Assembly: GCF_004348545.1 (NCBI RefSeq)
Contig: NZ_SMKL01000022.1
Span: 21,394-85,393 of the forward strand
Reading direction: 5' to 3'
DNA from: Jiangella ureilytica
Lineage (GTDB): Bacteria > Actinomycetota > Actinomycetes > Jiangellales > Jiangellaceae
DNA length: 64,000 nucleotides
The position numbers and the translations under genes are program-made. Below, one piece after another: positions 1 through 8,732 of the stretch. The first letter of the stretch is position 1; each line of letters opens with the position of its first letter. The notes beneath the pieces are model-generated. The model was not told the DNA's origin and searched no databases. It worked only from the letters and a program-made list of their open reading frames with translations.

Positions 1-743
1 CGCCGCAGCGCCGACGGCGACAGCCGCACCCGGCAGCGGTAGCGCAGCAGCGACCGGTCGAACTCCGCCGACGACGCCGCCCACCACGAGGCGAGGTCGA
101 AGCCGTCGGGCCGCCAGCTCGTCTCGGCCCGCACCGTCGCGGCGTCGATGCGCCCGACCCGGTAGGTGCGCACCTGCCGGCGGTGCGCCGCGACCAGGTA
201 CCAGGTGCCGGCCTTGAGCACGAGCCCGAGCGGGTCGAGCAGCCGCGACACCGTCCGGTCCGAGCGCCGGTACGACACGTCGAGCCGCCTGCCGGACCAG
301 ACCGCGTCGGACACCGCCGCCAGGTGTGCGGGCGGCGCCGACGTGTCGAACCAGCCGGGTGCGTCGACGTGGAAGCGTTCGCGCAACCGGGCCGCCCGGC
401 CGCGCAGCTCCGGCGGCAGCATGGCGATGACCTTGGTCTGTGCGGCGACCAGGACGGTGCCCAGCCCCAGGTCGGCGACGGCGCTCGGGACGCCGCCGAC
501 GAACAGCGCGGCCGCCTCGTCGCCGGTCAGCCCGTCGAGCGTGGTGCGCCAGCCCTCGACCAGCCGGATGCCGCCGCCCGGCCCGGACTCCGTCCACAGC
601 GGCACGCCGGACGCCTGCAGCGCGGCGATGTCGCGGTAGACCGTGCGCACGGACACCTCGAGCTCGCGGGCGACCTCGGCGGCCGTGACCGTCCGCTTCT
701 GCTGGATCAGCAGCATCATCGCCATCAGCCGGCTGGCTCTCAC
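1..743 (-). CDS. WYL-domain transcriptional regulator (YafY type), 3' end outside window
   Basis: This is an HTH_11/DeoR-like winged helix followed by a WYL ligand-binding domain. About 247 codons are visible and no stop is reached, so the C-terminus lies beyond position 1. The N-terminus reads MRASRLMAMMLLIQQKRTVT, then a helix-turn-helix with the typical SVRTVYRDIAALQ recognition helix. A mid-region GTWYLVAAHRRQVRTYRVGR matches the WYL core of this family. I chose the GTG at 743; an ATG six codons in is the alternative. The gene is divergent from the PNPOx-fold gene at 808 with a palindrome between them. Regulators of this type commonly control such a neighbour and themselves, so autoregulation is an inference. 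Confidence 0.85.
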   Translation of the reverse strand, partial: MRASRLMAMMLLIQQKRTVTAAEVARELEVSVRTVYRDIAALQASGVPLWTESGPGGGIRLVEGWRTTLDGLTGDEAAALFVGGVPSAVADLGLGTVLVAAQTKVIAMLPPELRGRAARLRERFHVDAPGWFDTSAPPAHLAAVSDAVWSGRRLDVSYRRSDRTVSRLLDPLGLVLKAGTWYLVAAHRRQVRTYRVGRIDAATVRAETSWRPDGFDLASWWAASSAEFDRSLLRYRCRVRLSPSALR

Positions 744-767
744 ACCGCCGAACCTACCCGGAGAAGC

Positions 768-782
768 TGACAAAAGGTGTCA
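768..782. promoter_or_regulatory. Palindromic operator TGACA-N5-TGTCA
   Basis: A perfect inverted repeat (TGACA, AAAGG, TGTCA) sits in the 64-bp gap between the WYL regulator start at 743 and the PNPOx-fold gene start at 808. Its place and symmetry suggest the binding site of the WYL regulator. Direct binding is an inference. Confidence 0.6.
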
Positions 783-807
783 GCGATGTGGCGCGACCAT
801 GGGGACC

Positions 808-1281
808 ATGGCCACCTGGAGACAGTTCGAGGACGAGGCGCCCGAGCTCGCGGAAGTCGCCCGCGACCGGCTCACCGCCACCTTGCACCACGTGCTCGCG
901 ACGCTGCGGGCCGACGGCTCGCCGCGGGTCAGCGGCACCGAGGTCGCCTTCGAGGGCGAGCACCTGACGCTGGGATCCATGCCGGGCGCGCTCAAGGCGC
1001 GGGACCTGCAGCGCGACCCCCGCTACTCGCTGCATTCCAACCCCGGAGACGGGTCGATGACGACGCCGGACCTCAAGGTCTCCGGCCGGGCCGTCGAGGT
1101 CGTCGGTGCCGAGTACGAGGCCTATCGCAGCGCCCATGCGGCGCAGCTGCCGCCGGGACCGTTCCACCTGTTCCGGCTCGGCCTCGACGACGTCGTGCTG
1201 GCCGGGCTGAACGACGCACGGACGGGGATGGAGATCCGGCTCTGGCGGCCCGGGCAGCCCGTGCGCACCTTCACCCGCTAG
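808..1281 (+). CDS. Pyridoxamine 5'-phosphate oxidase-fold protein
   Basis: This 157-residue protein belongs to the split beta-barrel PNPOx/F420-binding group. The start MATWRQFEDEAPELA is followed by TLRADGSPRVSGTEVAF and LKARDLQRDPRYSLHSNP, the usual core pattern of flavin- or F420-binding members. Such proteins bind FMN or deazaflavin F420 and act as small oxidoreductases or cofactor-binding proteins; the substrate is not predictable here. The start is ATG 808; ATG 799 is in frame three codons upstream. The gene lies immediately downstream of the palindrome at 768-782 and is divergent from the WYL regulator, which probably controls it. Confidence 0.82.
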   Translation: MATWRQFEDEAPELAEVARDRLTATLHHVLATLRADGSPRVSGTEVAFEGEHLTLGSMPGALKARDLQRDPRYSLHSNPGDGSMTTPDLKVSGRAVEVVGAEYEAYRSAHAAQLPPGPFHLFRLGLDDVVLAGLNDARTGMEIRLWRPGQPVRTFTR

Positions 1282-1373
1282 GACCGGTCCAGGAGTGGAC
1301 GATAAAGTACACGGCAGGTGTGCCGGGAAGTCTGGTCGGCGTCACGCCGTCGCGCGCCCAGACACAGAAGGTG

Positions 1374-2663
1374 ATGCCCGTGCCCCGCCGCCTGTTCGCC
1401 CGGTCCACCTGGCCCGAGGCCCAGTACGTCGCCTCGGTGCTGCGCAGCGAGACGACTGGCGGCTTCCTCATGCTGCTGGCCGCAGCCGCCGCGCTCCTGT
1501 GGGCGAACGTCGCAAGCGGCTCCTACGAGGCCCTCCGGACAACGACGGTGGGCCCGGCGTCGCTACACCTCGACCTCGACCTCGCGACCTGGGCCGCCGA
1601 CGGCCTGCTGGCGATCTTCTTCCTGGTCGCCGGGTTGGAGCTGAAGCGGGAACTCGTCGTCGGCAGCCTGCGCCGACCGGCCGAGGCGATCCTGCCCATC
1701 GTCGCGGCGGCCTGCGGGATGATCGGCCCGATCGCCGTGTACCTCCTGGTCAACGGCATCGGCGGCGGCAGCCCGGACGGCTGGGCGGTGCCCACCGCCA
1801 CCGACATCGCCTTCGCCCTGGCCGTGCTGGCCGTCATCGGATCGCAGTTGCCGTCGGCGCTACGCGCGTTCCTGCTGACGCTCGCCGTGGTCGACGACCT
1901 GCTGGCCATCCTGCTCATCGCGATCTTCTTCACGACCGACGTGCGGCTGTGGCCGCTGGCCGGCGCGGCGGCCATCCTCGTCGCTTACCACCTCATGCAG
2001 CGCCGCAACATCCATGCGTGGTGGCTCTACGTGCCGATGGGCGTCGTGGCGTGGGCACTCATGCACGAGAGCGGCGTGCACGCCACCGTCGTGGGCGTGG
2101 CGTTCGGTCTGCTGACCCGCGCTCACCGCCGCGCCGGCGAGCACCAAGCGCCCGCGGAGCGGATCGAGCATCGGGTACGGCCGTTCTCCGCCGTCCTGTG
2201 CGTGCCGATCTTCGCGCTGTTCGCGGCGGGCGTCACCGTCTCCGGCCCGTCGATCCGCGAGGTGTTCACCGAGCCGGTGGCGCTGGGTGTCGTTCTCGGG
2301 CTGGTGGCGGGCAAGGCGATCGGGGTCTTCGGCGGCACCTACCTGATCGCGCGCTTCACCAAGGCGGAGCTGAACCCCGACCTCACCTGGAGCGACGTCT
2401 TCGGACTGGCGACCATCGCGGGCATCGGGTTCACGGTCTCGCTGCTCATAGGCGAGCTGGCGTTCCGCGACGACCCGCACATGGAAGAACTGGTCAAGAC
2501 CGCTGTCCTGGTCGGCTCGATACTCGCCGCTCTCATCGCCACGGTGCTGCTGGCCAGGCGCAACACGATCTACCGGCGCATGGCGGAGGAAGAGTCCCGC
2601 GACGAGGACCGGGACGGGATCCCTGACGTCTACGAGGTCGACGGGCAGGACACTCAGGGATGA
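1374..2663 (+). CDS. nhaA: Na+/H+ antiporter NhaA
   Basis: This is a 429-residue inner-membrane sodium/proton antiporter of about 12 helices. Family landmarks are GGFLMLLAAAAALLWAN in helix 1, AIFFLVAGLELKRELVVGSL, VPTATDIAFALAVLA and TLAVVDDLLAILLIA. The last contains the adjacent aspartates equivalent to Asp163/Asp164 of E. coli NhaA that carry ions. The protein exports Na+ in exchange for protons for salt and pH homeostasis. The start ATG 1374 follows a purine-rich AGAAGG; GTG 1371 is the in-frame alternative. The cytoplasmic tail ends with an acidic DEDRDGIPDVYEVD stretch that resembles a calcium-binding loop of the thrombospondin-3/EF-hand kind. The E. coli protein has no such tail. Confidence 0.95.
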   Translation: MPVPRRLFARSTWPEAQYVASVLRSETTGGFLMLLAAAAALLWANVASGSYEALRTTTVGPASLHLDLDLATWAADGLLAIFFLVAGLELKRELVVGSLRRPAEAILPIVAAACGMIGPIAVYLLVNGIGGGSPDGWAVPTATDIAFALAVLAVIGSQLPSALRAFLLTLAVVDDLLAILLIAIFFTTDVRLWPLAGAAAILVAYHLMQRRNIHAWWLYVPMGVVAWALMHESGVHATVVGVAFGLLTRAHRRAGEHQAPAERIEHRVRPFSAVLCVPIFALFAAGVTVSGPSIREVFTEPVALGVVLGLVAGKAIGVFGGTYLIARFTKAELNPDLTWSDVFGLATIAGIGFTVSLLIGELAFRDDPHMEELVKTAVLVGSILAALIATVLLARRNTIYRRMAEEESRDEDRDGIPDVYEVDGQDTQG

Positions 2664-2785
2664 CCCGTCGGCCCGTCTTCGCGACCATGTTCGCCGACCT
2701 GCTCTAGAGTCGAACACGAGGCCACGCCGGCACCGCCGTCGCGGCCGTCGTGACTCGTGACGTATTGCGACGAGGGGGTTGGCAG

Positions 2786-3195
<410 letters not shown>

Positions 3196-3199
<4 letters not shown>

Positions 3200-4131
3200 T
3201 CACCAACGACGCACATCGCCAGACGGTCGAGATCCCGGGCCCATGGACGCATCGCACCGTCGCCGCCAACGGCGCCCAGTTCCATGCCGCCGAGATGGGC
3301 CACGGGCCGCTGGTCCTGCTCCTGCACGGATTCCCCGAGTTCTGGTGGGCCTGGCGGCACCAGCTGCCCGCGCTCGCCGCGGCCGGCTGGCGCGCCGTCG
3401 CGCTCGACCTGCGCGGCGCCGGCGGCAGCGACAAGACCCCGCGCGGGTACGACGCGTTCACGTTCGCCGCGGACATCACCGGCGCCATCCGCTCGCTCGG
3501 TGAGCGGCGCGCCGTCCTCGTCGGGCACGGCTGGGGCGCCTACGGGGCGTGGACGGCGGCAGCCATGCGGCCCGCGCACGTCGACGCGCTCGCCGTCCTG
3601 TCGATGCCGCACCCGCTGATCCTGCGCCGGCACCTGCTGAAGGGCCGGCTACGGCACAGTGGCTCGCTGGCCTGGGTGCAGACGCCCATGGCCCCGGAGC
3701 GGCGGCTCGTCGCCGACGACGGCGCGCACGTCGAGACGCTGCTGCGCCGCTGGTCAGCCCCCGGCTCCGCCTTCCCCGACGACGAAGCTTCGCGCCACTA
3801 CCGCGCCGCCATGCAGTTGTGGCCGGCGCCGCACTGCGCGCTGGAGTACCAGCGCTGGCTGTTCCGCTCTCTGTTCCGCGGCGACGGCCGGCGCTTCGCC
3901 AAGCGCGTCCAGGACCCGCTCACCATGCCGGTCCTGCAGGTGCACGGTGCCCAGGACTCCAACGTCGACATCGACCTCGCCGCGGCGTCGCGCACGATGG
4001 TGGGCGGCGAGTACCACTGGCTGTCGCTCGAGTCCGCCGGTCACTTCCCGCACGAGGAGGCGCCCGCCGCCGTCACCGACGCGCTGCTCGACTGGCTGGT
4101 CAAGCAGCGCGCCCGCCACGACCAACTCTGA
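3196..4131 (+). CDS. Alpha/beta-hydrolase of the epoxide hydrolase group, nucleophile replaced by Gly
   Basis: This 311-residue protein has the alpha/beta-hydrolase fold. The oxyanion-hole motif HGFPEFWWAW, the strand LDLRGAGGSD, the late acid in QVHGAQDSNVD and the catalytic His in ESAGHFPHEEA are all present. The nucleophile elbow reads VGHGWGAYG, with Gly112 where Asp (epoxide hydrolases, GHDWG) or Ser (esterases) is expected. As written the enzyme should not form the covalent intermediate. Position and neighbours match Rv3670 (EphE) of M. tuberculosis. The GTG start overlaps the holin-like gene by 4 bp. It may be a non-catalytic binding protein or use another chemistry; an assembly error at this codon would also explain it. 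Confidence 0.85.
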
Positions 4132-4145
4132 ACCCGGACAGTCGG

Positions 4146-5111
4146 GTGACCGCCGTCGCCGCGAAGGCCGTCCTGGCCGCCGCCGCCCGCGCGCTGGGAA
4201 GCGAGACCAGCGACGCGGCTCGGGTGCCACGCGGCTGGGGCGGCCAGAACTGGCGGGTCACCGCCGACGGCGGCGAGCGGTTCCTGGTGAAGTTCGGCGA
4301 CCCGGCGTCGGCCGAGAAGTGGTCGGCGGCGTCGTCGGCCTACGACCTCGCCCGCCGGGCCGGTGTTCCCGCGCCGCGCCTCGCGGCGTTCGAGGCGCAC
4401 TGTCCCGAGGCCGGAGGGGCCGCGATGCGACTCCTCACCTGGGTCGACGGCGTCGAGCCGGCATCCGTGCTCCGCGGTGACGCGGCCGTCGGCCGGTTCT
4501 TCGGCGACCTCGGCACGGCGTTGCGCCGGCTGCACGCGATCGACCTCGAGACGTTCTCGTCCCGGCTGGACGGGTCGGCGCCCGTGTTCGCCCGGTGGAC
4601 CGGCTACGTCGCGTACCGGCTTCCGCAGGTCGCCGGCCGGGTGGCCGCGACGGACGCGTTCCAACCCGCGGCGTTCGCCGCTTTGGCCGGGCGCATCACG
4701 GACCTGGCCGAGCGGGTCTCAGCGGCGGTCGCGCCGGCGCCGTGCCACCGCGACCTCTACCTGGACAACCTGCTCGCCACGCCCGATGCCGGGCTGGCCG
4801 CGCTGGTCGACTTCGACGGGGCCGAGGCCTGGGACCCCGCCGTCGACCTGGTGAAGCTGCGGTGGCAGGTGTTCCCGCGCTATCCCGGCGCGCGGGCCGC
4901 GTTCGAGGCGGCCTACCACCCGGCGGACGTGCCGCCGCGGTGGCCCGAGCGAGTCGAGCTCGTCGAGCTGCTGGAGCTGGTCAACCACGTCGCCAACGCC
5001 CGTGCCGTCGGTGACCGCGGTTTCGAGGACCTCGGCCGCGACCGGCTGACGCAGGTCTGCCGGGCGTCGGCCGCCCTCGAGACCGTCGACCTCGCCCGGC
5101 CGGTGCGCTGA
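4146..5111 (+). CDS. Phosphotransferase of the aminoglycoside/choline kinase fold (APH)
   Basis: This 321-residue kinase-fold protein has an N-lobe with GWGGQNWRVTADGGERFLVKFGD (nucleotide-binding loop and Lys). The catalytic loop is CHRDLYLDNLL (HxDxxxxN) and the metal-binding segment LVDFDGAEAWDPAVDLVKL follows. These are the Brenner and DFG-like motifs of APH/choline kinase enzymes. It transfers phosphate from ATP to a small hydroxylated substrate that cannot be named; resistance should not be assumed. The start is GTG 4146, 14 bp after the hydrolase stop, and no ATG is available near. It is the last gene of the rightward run and converges on marP with only 7 bp between the stops. Confidence 0.8.
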   Translation: MTAVAAKAVLAAAARALGSETSDAARVPRGWGGQNWRVTADGGERFLVKFGDPASAEKWSAASSAYDLARRAGVPAPRLAAFEAHCPEAGGAAMRLLTWVDGVEPASVLRGDAAVGRFFGDLGTALRRLHAIDLETFSSRLDGSAPVFARWTGYVAYRLPQVAGRVAATDAFQPAAFAALAGRITDLAERVSAAVAPAPCHRDLYLDNLLATPDAGLAALVDFDGAEAWDPAVDLVKLRWQVFPRYPGARAAFEAAYHPADVPPRWPERVELVELLELVNHVANARAVGDRGFEDLGRDRLTQVCRASAALETVDLARPVR

Positions 5112-5118
5112 GGCGGAC

Positions 5119-6312
5119 TCAGGTGCAGGAGCCGGTCGGAACCGGTTCGGTCGCCTCGGCGGCGCCGGCTGCGAGCTCGGTGAACTCGCTCGGCGCCAGT
5201 GCGTAGCCGGTGTCGGGGTCGGTGAGCGACGCGGCGAACACGACCCCCAGGACGGTGCCGTCCGGGGAGATGAGCGGCCCGCCGGAGTTGCCCGGCCGGA
5301 TGCTGCCGCGCAGCGACACGACGTCGCGGGTGATGGTGTTCTCGTCGTAGATGTCGTGGCCGATGAGCTGGTGGACGTCGCGGACGCGGACCTCTTCGCT
5401 GCGCAGCGGGCCGTTGTTCGGGTAGCCGATGACGGCGGCCTCGTCGCCGTTGGCGGGGTTGTCGGGCGTCAGCGTGAGCTGCGGCAGCGTGAGGCCGGGC
5501 ACGGCGAGGACGGCGAGGTCGGTCTCGGGGTCGAAGGCGACCACGGTGGCGGCGAGCGGGTCGCCGTCGGGGAAGGTGATGACGGGCTCGCGGACGCCGG
5601 CCACGACATGGGCGTTGGTCATGATGCGCTCGGCGGCCACGACGAAGCCGCTGCCGGTGATGACCCGCTCGCAGGCGTCGGCCTGGCCGGTGATCTGGAC
5701 GACGCTGTTCGCGGCCGTGCGGACCTCGGGGTCGCGGCGCAGCAGGCTGCCGGGCGGGCCGACGTCGACGATGGGCTCGGACGCCCACGGCACGACGACC
5801 TGCGGGAAGCCGCCGGCCGCCACGACGTCCTCGAAGGCGTCGCGCAGGCTGTCGGGCGAGATGGGCACCGCTTGGTCGACGAGGTCGAGCAGCCGCGACT
5901 CGCGCACGCCCGGCGAGGCGTACGGGACGGCGGCGGTGGAGATGGCCAGCCCGACCGCCCACGCGGCCAGCAGCAGGCCGGCCACCCCCAGGATGGCACC
6001 GCCCGCGGCGTCGAACTTCTTGGCCGGCTGCGACGACACCTTGGACCGCACCCAGCCGCCGGCCCACGCCAGCACGCCCTGCCCGATGGACGCCACGCCG
6101 AGCACCAGCAGGACCGCCAGCACCGACACCCCGAGGCCCGGGTCGAAGCTGCCGAGCACCAGCGGCACCAGCAGCAGCCCGGCGGCCGCGCCGCCGACGA
6201 ACCCGACGAAGGACAGGAGGCCGACGACGAAGCCGTGGGTCCAGCCGGTGTAGCCGACGACCACCGCAAGAATGATGATGATGAGGTCGACGGCGTTCAA
6301 GCCCAGCGTCAC
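5119..6312 (-). CDS. marP: MarP-type periplasmic serine protease with CvpA membrane domain
   Basis: This 397-residue protein has four N-terminal membrane helices (about residues 8-25, 29-52, 60-85 and 102-125) in a CvpA-like domain, then a trypsin-like protease outside the membrane. The triad is His235 (MTNAHVVAG), Asp265 (PETDLAVLA) and Ser343 (RPGNSGGPL). Cys214 and Cys396 are placed like the disulphide pair of M. tuberculosis MarP (Rv3671c), which is needed for acid resistance. It probably senses or processes cell-wall proteins under acid or oxidative stress. The GTG start overlaps the stop of the NUDIX gene by 4 bp, in an nth-nudL-marP operon conserved in actinobacteria. Confidence 0.93.
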   Translation of the reverse strand: MTLGLNAVDLIIIILAVVVGYTGWTHGFVVGLLSFVGFVGGAAAGLLLVPLVLGSFDPGLGVSVLAVLLVLGVASIGQGVLAWAGGWVRSKVSSQPAKKFDAAGGAILGVAGLLLAAWAVGLAISTAAVPYASPGVRESRLLDLVDQAVPISPDSLRDAFEDVVAAGGFPQVVVPWASEPIVDVGPPGSLLRRDPEVRTAANSVVQITGQADACERVITGSGFVVAAERIMTNAHVVAGVREPVITFPDGDPLAATVVAFDPETDLAVLAVPGLTLPQLTLTPDNPANGDEAAVIGYPNNGPLRSEEVRVRDVHQLIGHDIYDENTITRDVVSLRGSIRPGNSGGPLISPDGTVLGVVFAASLTDPDTGYALAPSEFTELAAGAAEATEPVPTGSCT

Positions 6313-6986
6313 GACCCACCTCGACCTTCACGGCTCAGGCCCGCCCCCGTAGGCATGGGCTCGACGAGAGTACGATCCCACGGCTCGGCGATTCCGGCAG
6401 CATCGAACAAAGTGGACAGAACGCCCGCCGTGAACCCCCAGATGAGCAGGCCGCTGGCCCGGAAGGCCGGCCCTTCGTGGCCCGACGGGTAGCGCAGCTG
6501 CAGGCGGTTGGCGGGGTCGGTGAGCTCGCTGACCGGCACCCGGTGCACCGACGCGACCTCGGCGGGGTCGACCACGCGGACCTCGCACGGCTCGCGCCAC
6601 CAGGCCAGCACGGGCGTGACGGCGTAGTTCGAGACCGAGACCCACAACGGCGGCAGCGTGGCGACGATCTCGACGCCGGCGGGGTCGACGCCGGTCTCTT
6701 CGGCGCACTCGCGCAGCGCCGTTCCGACCGGGCCGCCGTCGCCGGGGTCGGCGCCGCCACCGGGGAACGCGGCCTGGCCGGCGTGGTTGCGCAGGCCCGC
6801 CGCCCGTTCGATGAGCAGGACGTCGGGCTCACCGTCGGTCTCGCCGAACAGCAGCAGGACGGCGGACTCGCGCGCGGTGTCGTCGGGCGGTCCCCACTGG
6901 CCGGCCTGCTTGGCCCACTCGCCGGCCGCGGCGTCGGCGATGCGCCGCAGCCAGTCGGGCAGCCGCGGGCCGGCGGGAGTGGTCAT
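6309..6986 (-). CDS. NUDIX hydrolase, probable CoA pyrophosphatase (NudL-like)
   Basis: This is a 225-residue NUDIX enzyme. The block [12 protein letters not shown] followed by [20 protein letters not shown] is a NUDIX box of the CoA-pyrophosphatase subgroup (UPF0035-like). Members split CoA or acyl-CoA into 3',5'-ADP and 4'-phosphopantetheine. The orthologue by position is Rv3672c. The start is ATG 6986, whose ATGA overlaps the nth stop; its own stop overlaps the marP start. The three genes are thus coupled in the order nth, nudL, marP. The exact substrate is an inference from subgroup motifs. Confidence 0.87.
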   Translation of the reverse strand: MTTPAGPRLPDWLRRIADAAAGEWAKQAGQWGPPDDTARESAVLLLFGETDGEPDVLLIERAAGLRNHAGQAAFPGGGADPGDGGPVGTALRECAEETGVDPAGVEIVATLPPLWVSVSNYAVTPVLAWWREPCEVRVVDPAEVASVHRVPVSELTDPANRLQLRYPSGHEGPAFRASGLLIWGFTAGVLSTLFDAAGIAEPWDRTLVEPMPTGAGLSREGRGGS

Positions 6987-7687
6987 GCACGCGGTCCTTC
7001 GCGGACCAGCTTGGCGGCGACCTTGGGATCGGTGGGGCCCTCGCCGAACGACGGGCACAGCCGGGCCAGCGGGCAGGCCCCGCAGGCCGGCCGCCGGGCG
7101 TGACATCGTCGGCGCCCGTGCCAGATGACCCGGTGCGAGAGCATGGTCCACTCGCTCTTGGGGAACAGCGCGCCGATCTCGGCCTCGACCTTGTCCGGAT
7201 CGGTCTGGCTGGTCCAGCCGAACCGGCGGACCAGCCGGCCGAAGTGGGTGTCGACCGTGATGCCGGGGACGCCGAACGCGTTGCCGAGCACGACGTTGGC
7301 GGTCTTGCGCCCCACGCCGGGCAGCGTGACGAGATCTTTCAGCGTGCCGGGGACCTCGCCGCCGAACCGCTCGACGATGGCCTGCGACAGCCCCAGGATG
7401 GACTGCGTCTTGGCTCGGAAGAAGCCGGTGGGCTGGATGATCTTCTCGACGTCGTCGCGCTCGGCGGCCGCCAGCGCGACGGCGTCGGGGTAGCGCGCGA
7501 ACAGCGTGGGCGTGACGCCGTTGACCCGAACGTCGGTGGTCTGTGCGGACAGCACCGTGGCGATCAGCAGCTCGAACGGACTGGTGAAGTCGAGCTCGCA
7601 GTGCGCGTCGGGATAGGTGGCGTCGAGCTCACGGTTGATCTTGCGCGCCCGCCGCGTGAGGGCGAGCTTGGACTCGGTAGCGGCCAT
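6983..7687 (-). CDS. nth: Endonuclease III (DNA glycosylase/AP lyase)
   Basis: This 234-residue HhH-GPD base-excision-repair enzyme removes oxidised pyrimidines and nicks the abasic site. The helix-hairpin-helix [17 protein letters not shown] includes the Schiff-base Lys, and [13 protein letters not shown] contains the catalytic Asp. The 4Fe-4S loop is complete: [17 protein letters not shown] gives C-x6-C-x2-C-x5-C. The start ATG 7687 is preferred; two GTG codons lie just upstream in frame (7696, 7693). Its stop overlaps the NUDIX start by 4 bp. It is the first gene of the nth-nudL-marP operon. The upstream region contains the 52-bp tandem repeat. Confidence 0.96.
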   Translation of the reverse strand: MAATESKLALTRRARKINRELDATYPDAHCELDFTSPFELLIATVLSAQTTDVRVNGVTPTLFARYPDAVALAAAERDDVEKIIQPTGFFRAKTQSILGLSQAIVERFGGEVPGTLKDLVTLPGVGRKTANVVLGNAFGVPGITVDTHFGRLVRRFGWTSQTDPDKVEAEIGALFPKSEWTMLSHRVIWHGRRRCHARRPACGACPLARLCPSFGEGPTDPKVAAKLVREGPRA

Positions 7688-7778
7688 CGACACCACTTCA
7701 CTCTACGTTCCCGCGCCGACAGTCCGAGTCGCGGAAGAGGCGACCCGCCGCCGGTGTTCGATGAGTGAATCCGATCCG

Positions 7779-7934
7779 CCCGAGGACTCGGCGTGCATCC
7801 GTGCGGGTCCCGCGGGGCGATTCGCAGTCGCCCGAGGACTCGGCGTGCATCCGTGCGGGTCCCGCGGGGCGATTCGCAGTCGCCCGAGGACTCGGCGTGC
7901 ATCCGTGCGGGTCCCGCGGGGCGATTCGCAGTCG
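7779..7934. repeat. Three perfect tandem copies of a 52-bp unit
   Basis: Three head-to-tail copies of 52 bp (7779-7830, 7831-7882, 7883-7934) look identical base for base. Each unit begins CCCGAGGACTCGG and ends GCGATTCGCAGTCG, and holds a small palindrome GCGGG-T-CCCGC. There are no unique spacers, so it is not a CRISPR. The array lies in the 360-bp divergent gap between nth and crp. It is followed by a second inverted repeat CATGG-N4-CCATG at 7943-7956 and a CACAAT hexamer that could be the crp -10. No coding signal supports translation. Function is unknown; it could be a copy-number-variable regulatory element or recent replication slippage. Confidence 0.9.
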
Positions 7935-8047
7935 TAGGGGTGCATGGTGAGCCATGATGGGCCGCAGGCACAATAGGTCGCGGCCGACGTGACGCGAAAC
8001 ACCGGACGGTTGACCGCGCGTGGCTCGACGGCAAGGAGGATCTGGCA

Positions 8048-8725
8048 GTGTCTGACGACGCTCTACGGAGCGCACTTCTGTTCCGCGAACTCGACGACGA
8101 GGCCGCCGGCGCGCTGCGCGCGTCGATGACCGAGGTGCACCTGAGCCGCGGCGAGACGCTCTTCCGCGAAGGCGACGAGGGCGACCGCGTCTATGTCGTC
8201 ACCGAGGGCAAGATCAAGCTCGGCCGCACCGCACCCGACGGACGCGAGAACCTGCTGGCGCTGCTCGGTCCCGGCCAGATGTTCGGCGAGCTGTCGCTGT
8301 TCGACCCCGGCCCGCGCTCGGCGACGGCCACGGCGGTCACCGACACGACGCTGTGGAGCCTCAGCCACGCCGACCTCACCCCCTGGCTCACCGGGCGGCC
8401 CGAGGTGGCCCGCGGCCTGCTGCTGCAGCTGGCGTCGCGGCTGCGCCGGTCCAACGACATCCAGACCGACCTCGTCTTCTCCGACGTGCCGGGCCGGGTG
8501 GCCAAGCAGCTGCTCGACCTCTCCCAGCGCTTCGGCGTGCCGTCCGAAGAGGGCATGCGCGTCGTCCACGACCTCACGCAGGAAGAGCTGGCCCAGCTGG
8601 TCGGCGCGTCGCGCGAGACGGTGAACAAGGCGCTGGCCGACTTCGTGTCGCGCGGCTGGCTGCGGCTCGAGCAGCGCTCCGTCGTCGTCCTCGACGTCGA
8701 CCGCCTGCGCCGCCGCGCCCGCTGA
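8048..8725 (+). CDS. crp: Crp/Fnr-family cAMP-responsive regulator
   Basis: This 225-residue regulator has an N-terminal cyclic-nucleotide-binding beta-roll. FGELSLFDPGPRSATATAV is the phosphate-binding cassette with the Arg-Ser pair that contacts cAMP. A dimerisation helix and a C-terminal winged helix with QEELAQLVGASRETVNKAL as recognition region follow. It is the orthologue of Rv3676 and the Streptomyces Crp, a global regulator of carbon metabolism and development. The GTG start 8048 has a near-perfect Shine-Dalgarno AAGGAGGA at 8033-8040. The long upstream region carries the 52-bp repeat array and an inverted repeat at 7943-7956, which could be regulatory. Confidence 0.95.
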   Translation: MSDDALRSALLFRELDDEAAGALRASMTEVHLSRGETLFREGDEGDRVYVVTEGKIKLGRTAPDGRENLLALLGPGQMFGELSLFDPGPRSATATAVTDTTLWSLSHADLTPWLTGRPEVARGLLLQLASRLRRSNDIQTDLVFSDVPGRVAKQLLDLSQRFGVPSEEGMRVVHDLTQEELAQLVGASRETVNKALADFVSRGWLRLEQRSVVVLDVDRLRRRAR

Positions 8726-8732
8726 CGCCGGC

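Noticed and set aside
4146..5111. Aminoglycoside resistance gene
   Set aside because: The APH fold is clear, but it covers many metabolic kinases and no resistance-specific context or subfamily signature is visible.
7779..7934. CRISPR-like array
   Set aside because: The three 52-bp copies are contiguous with no spacers, and no cas gene is in the window.
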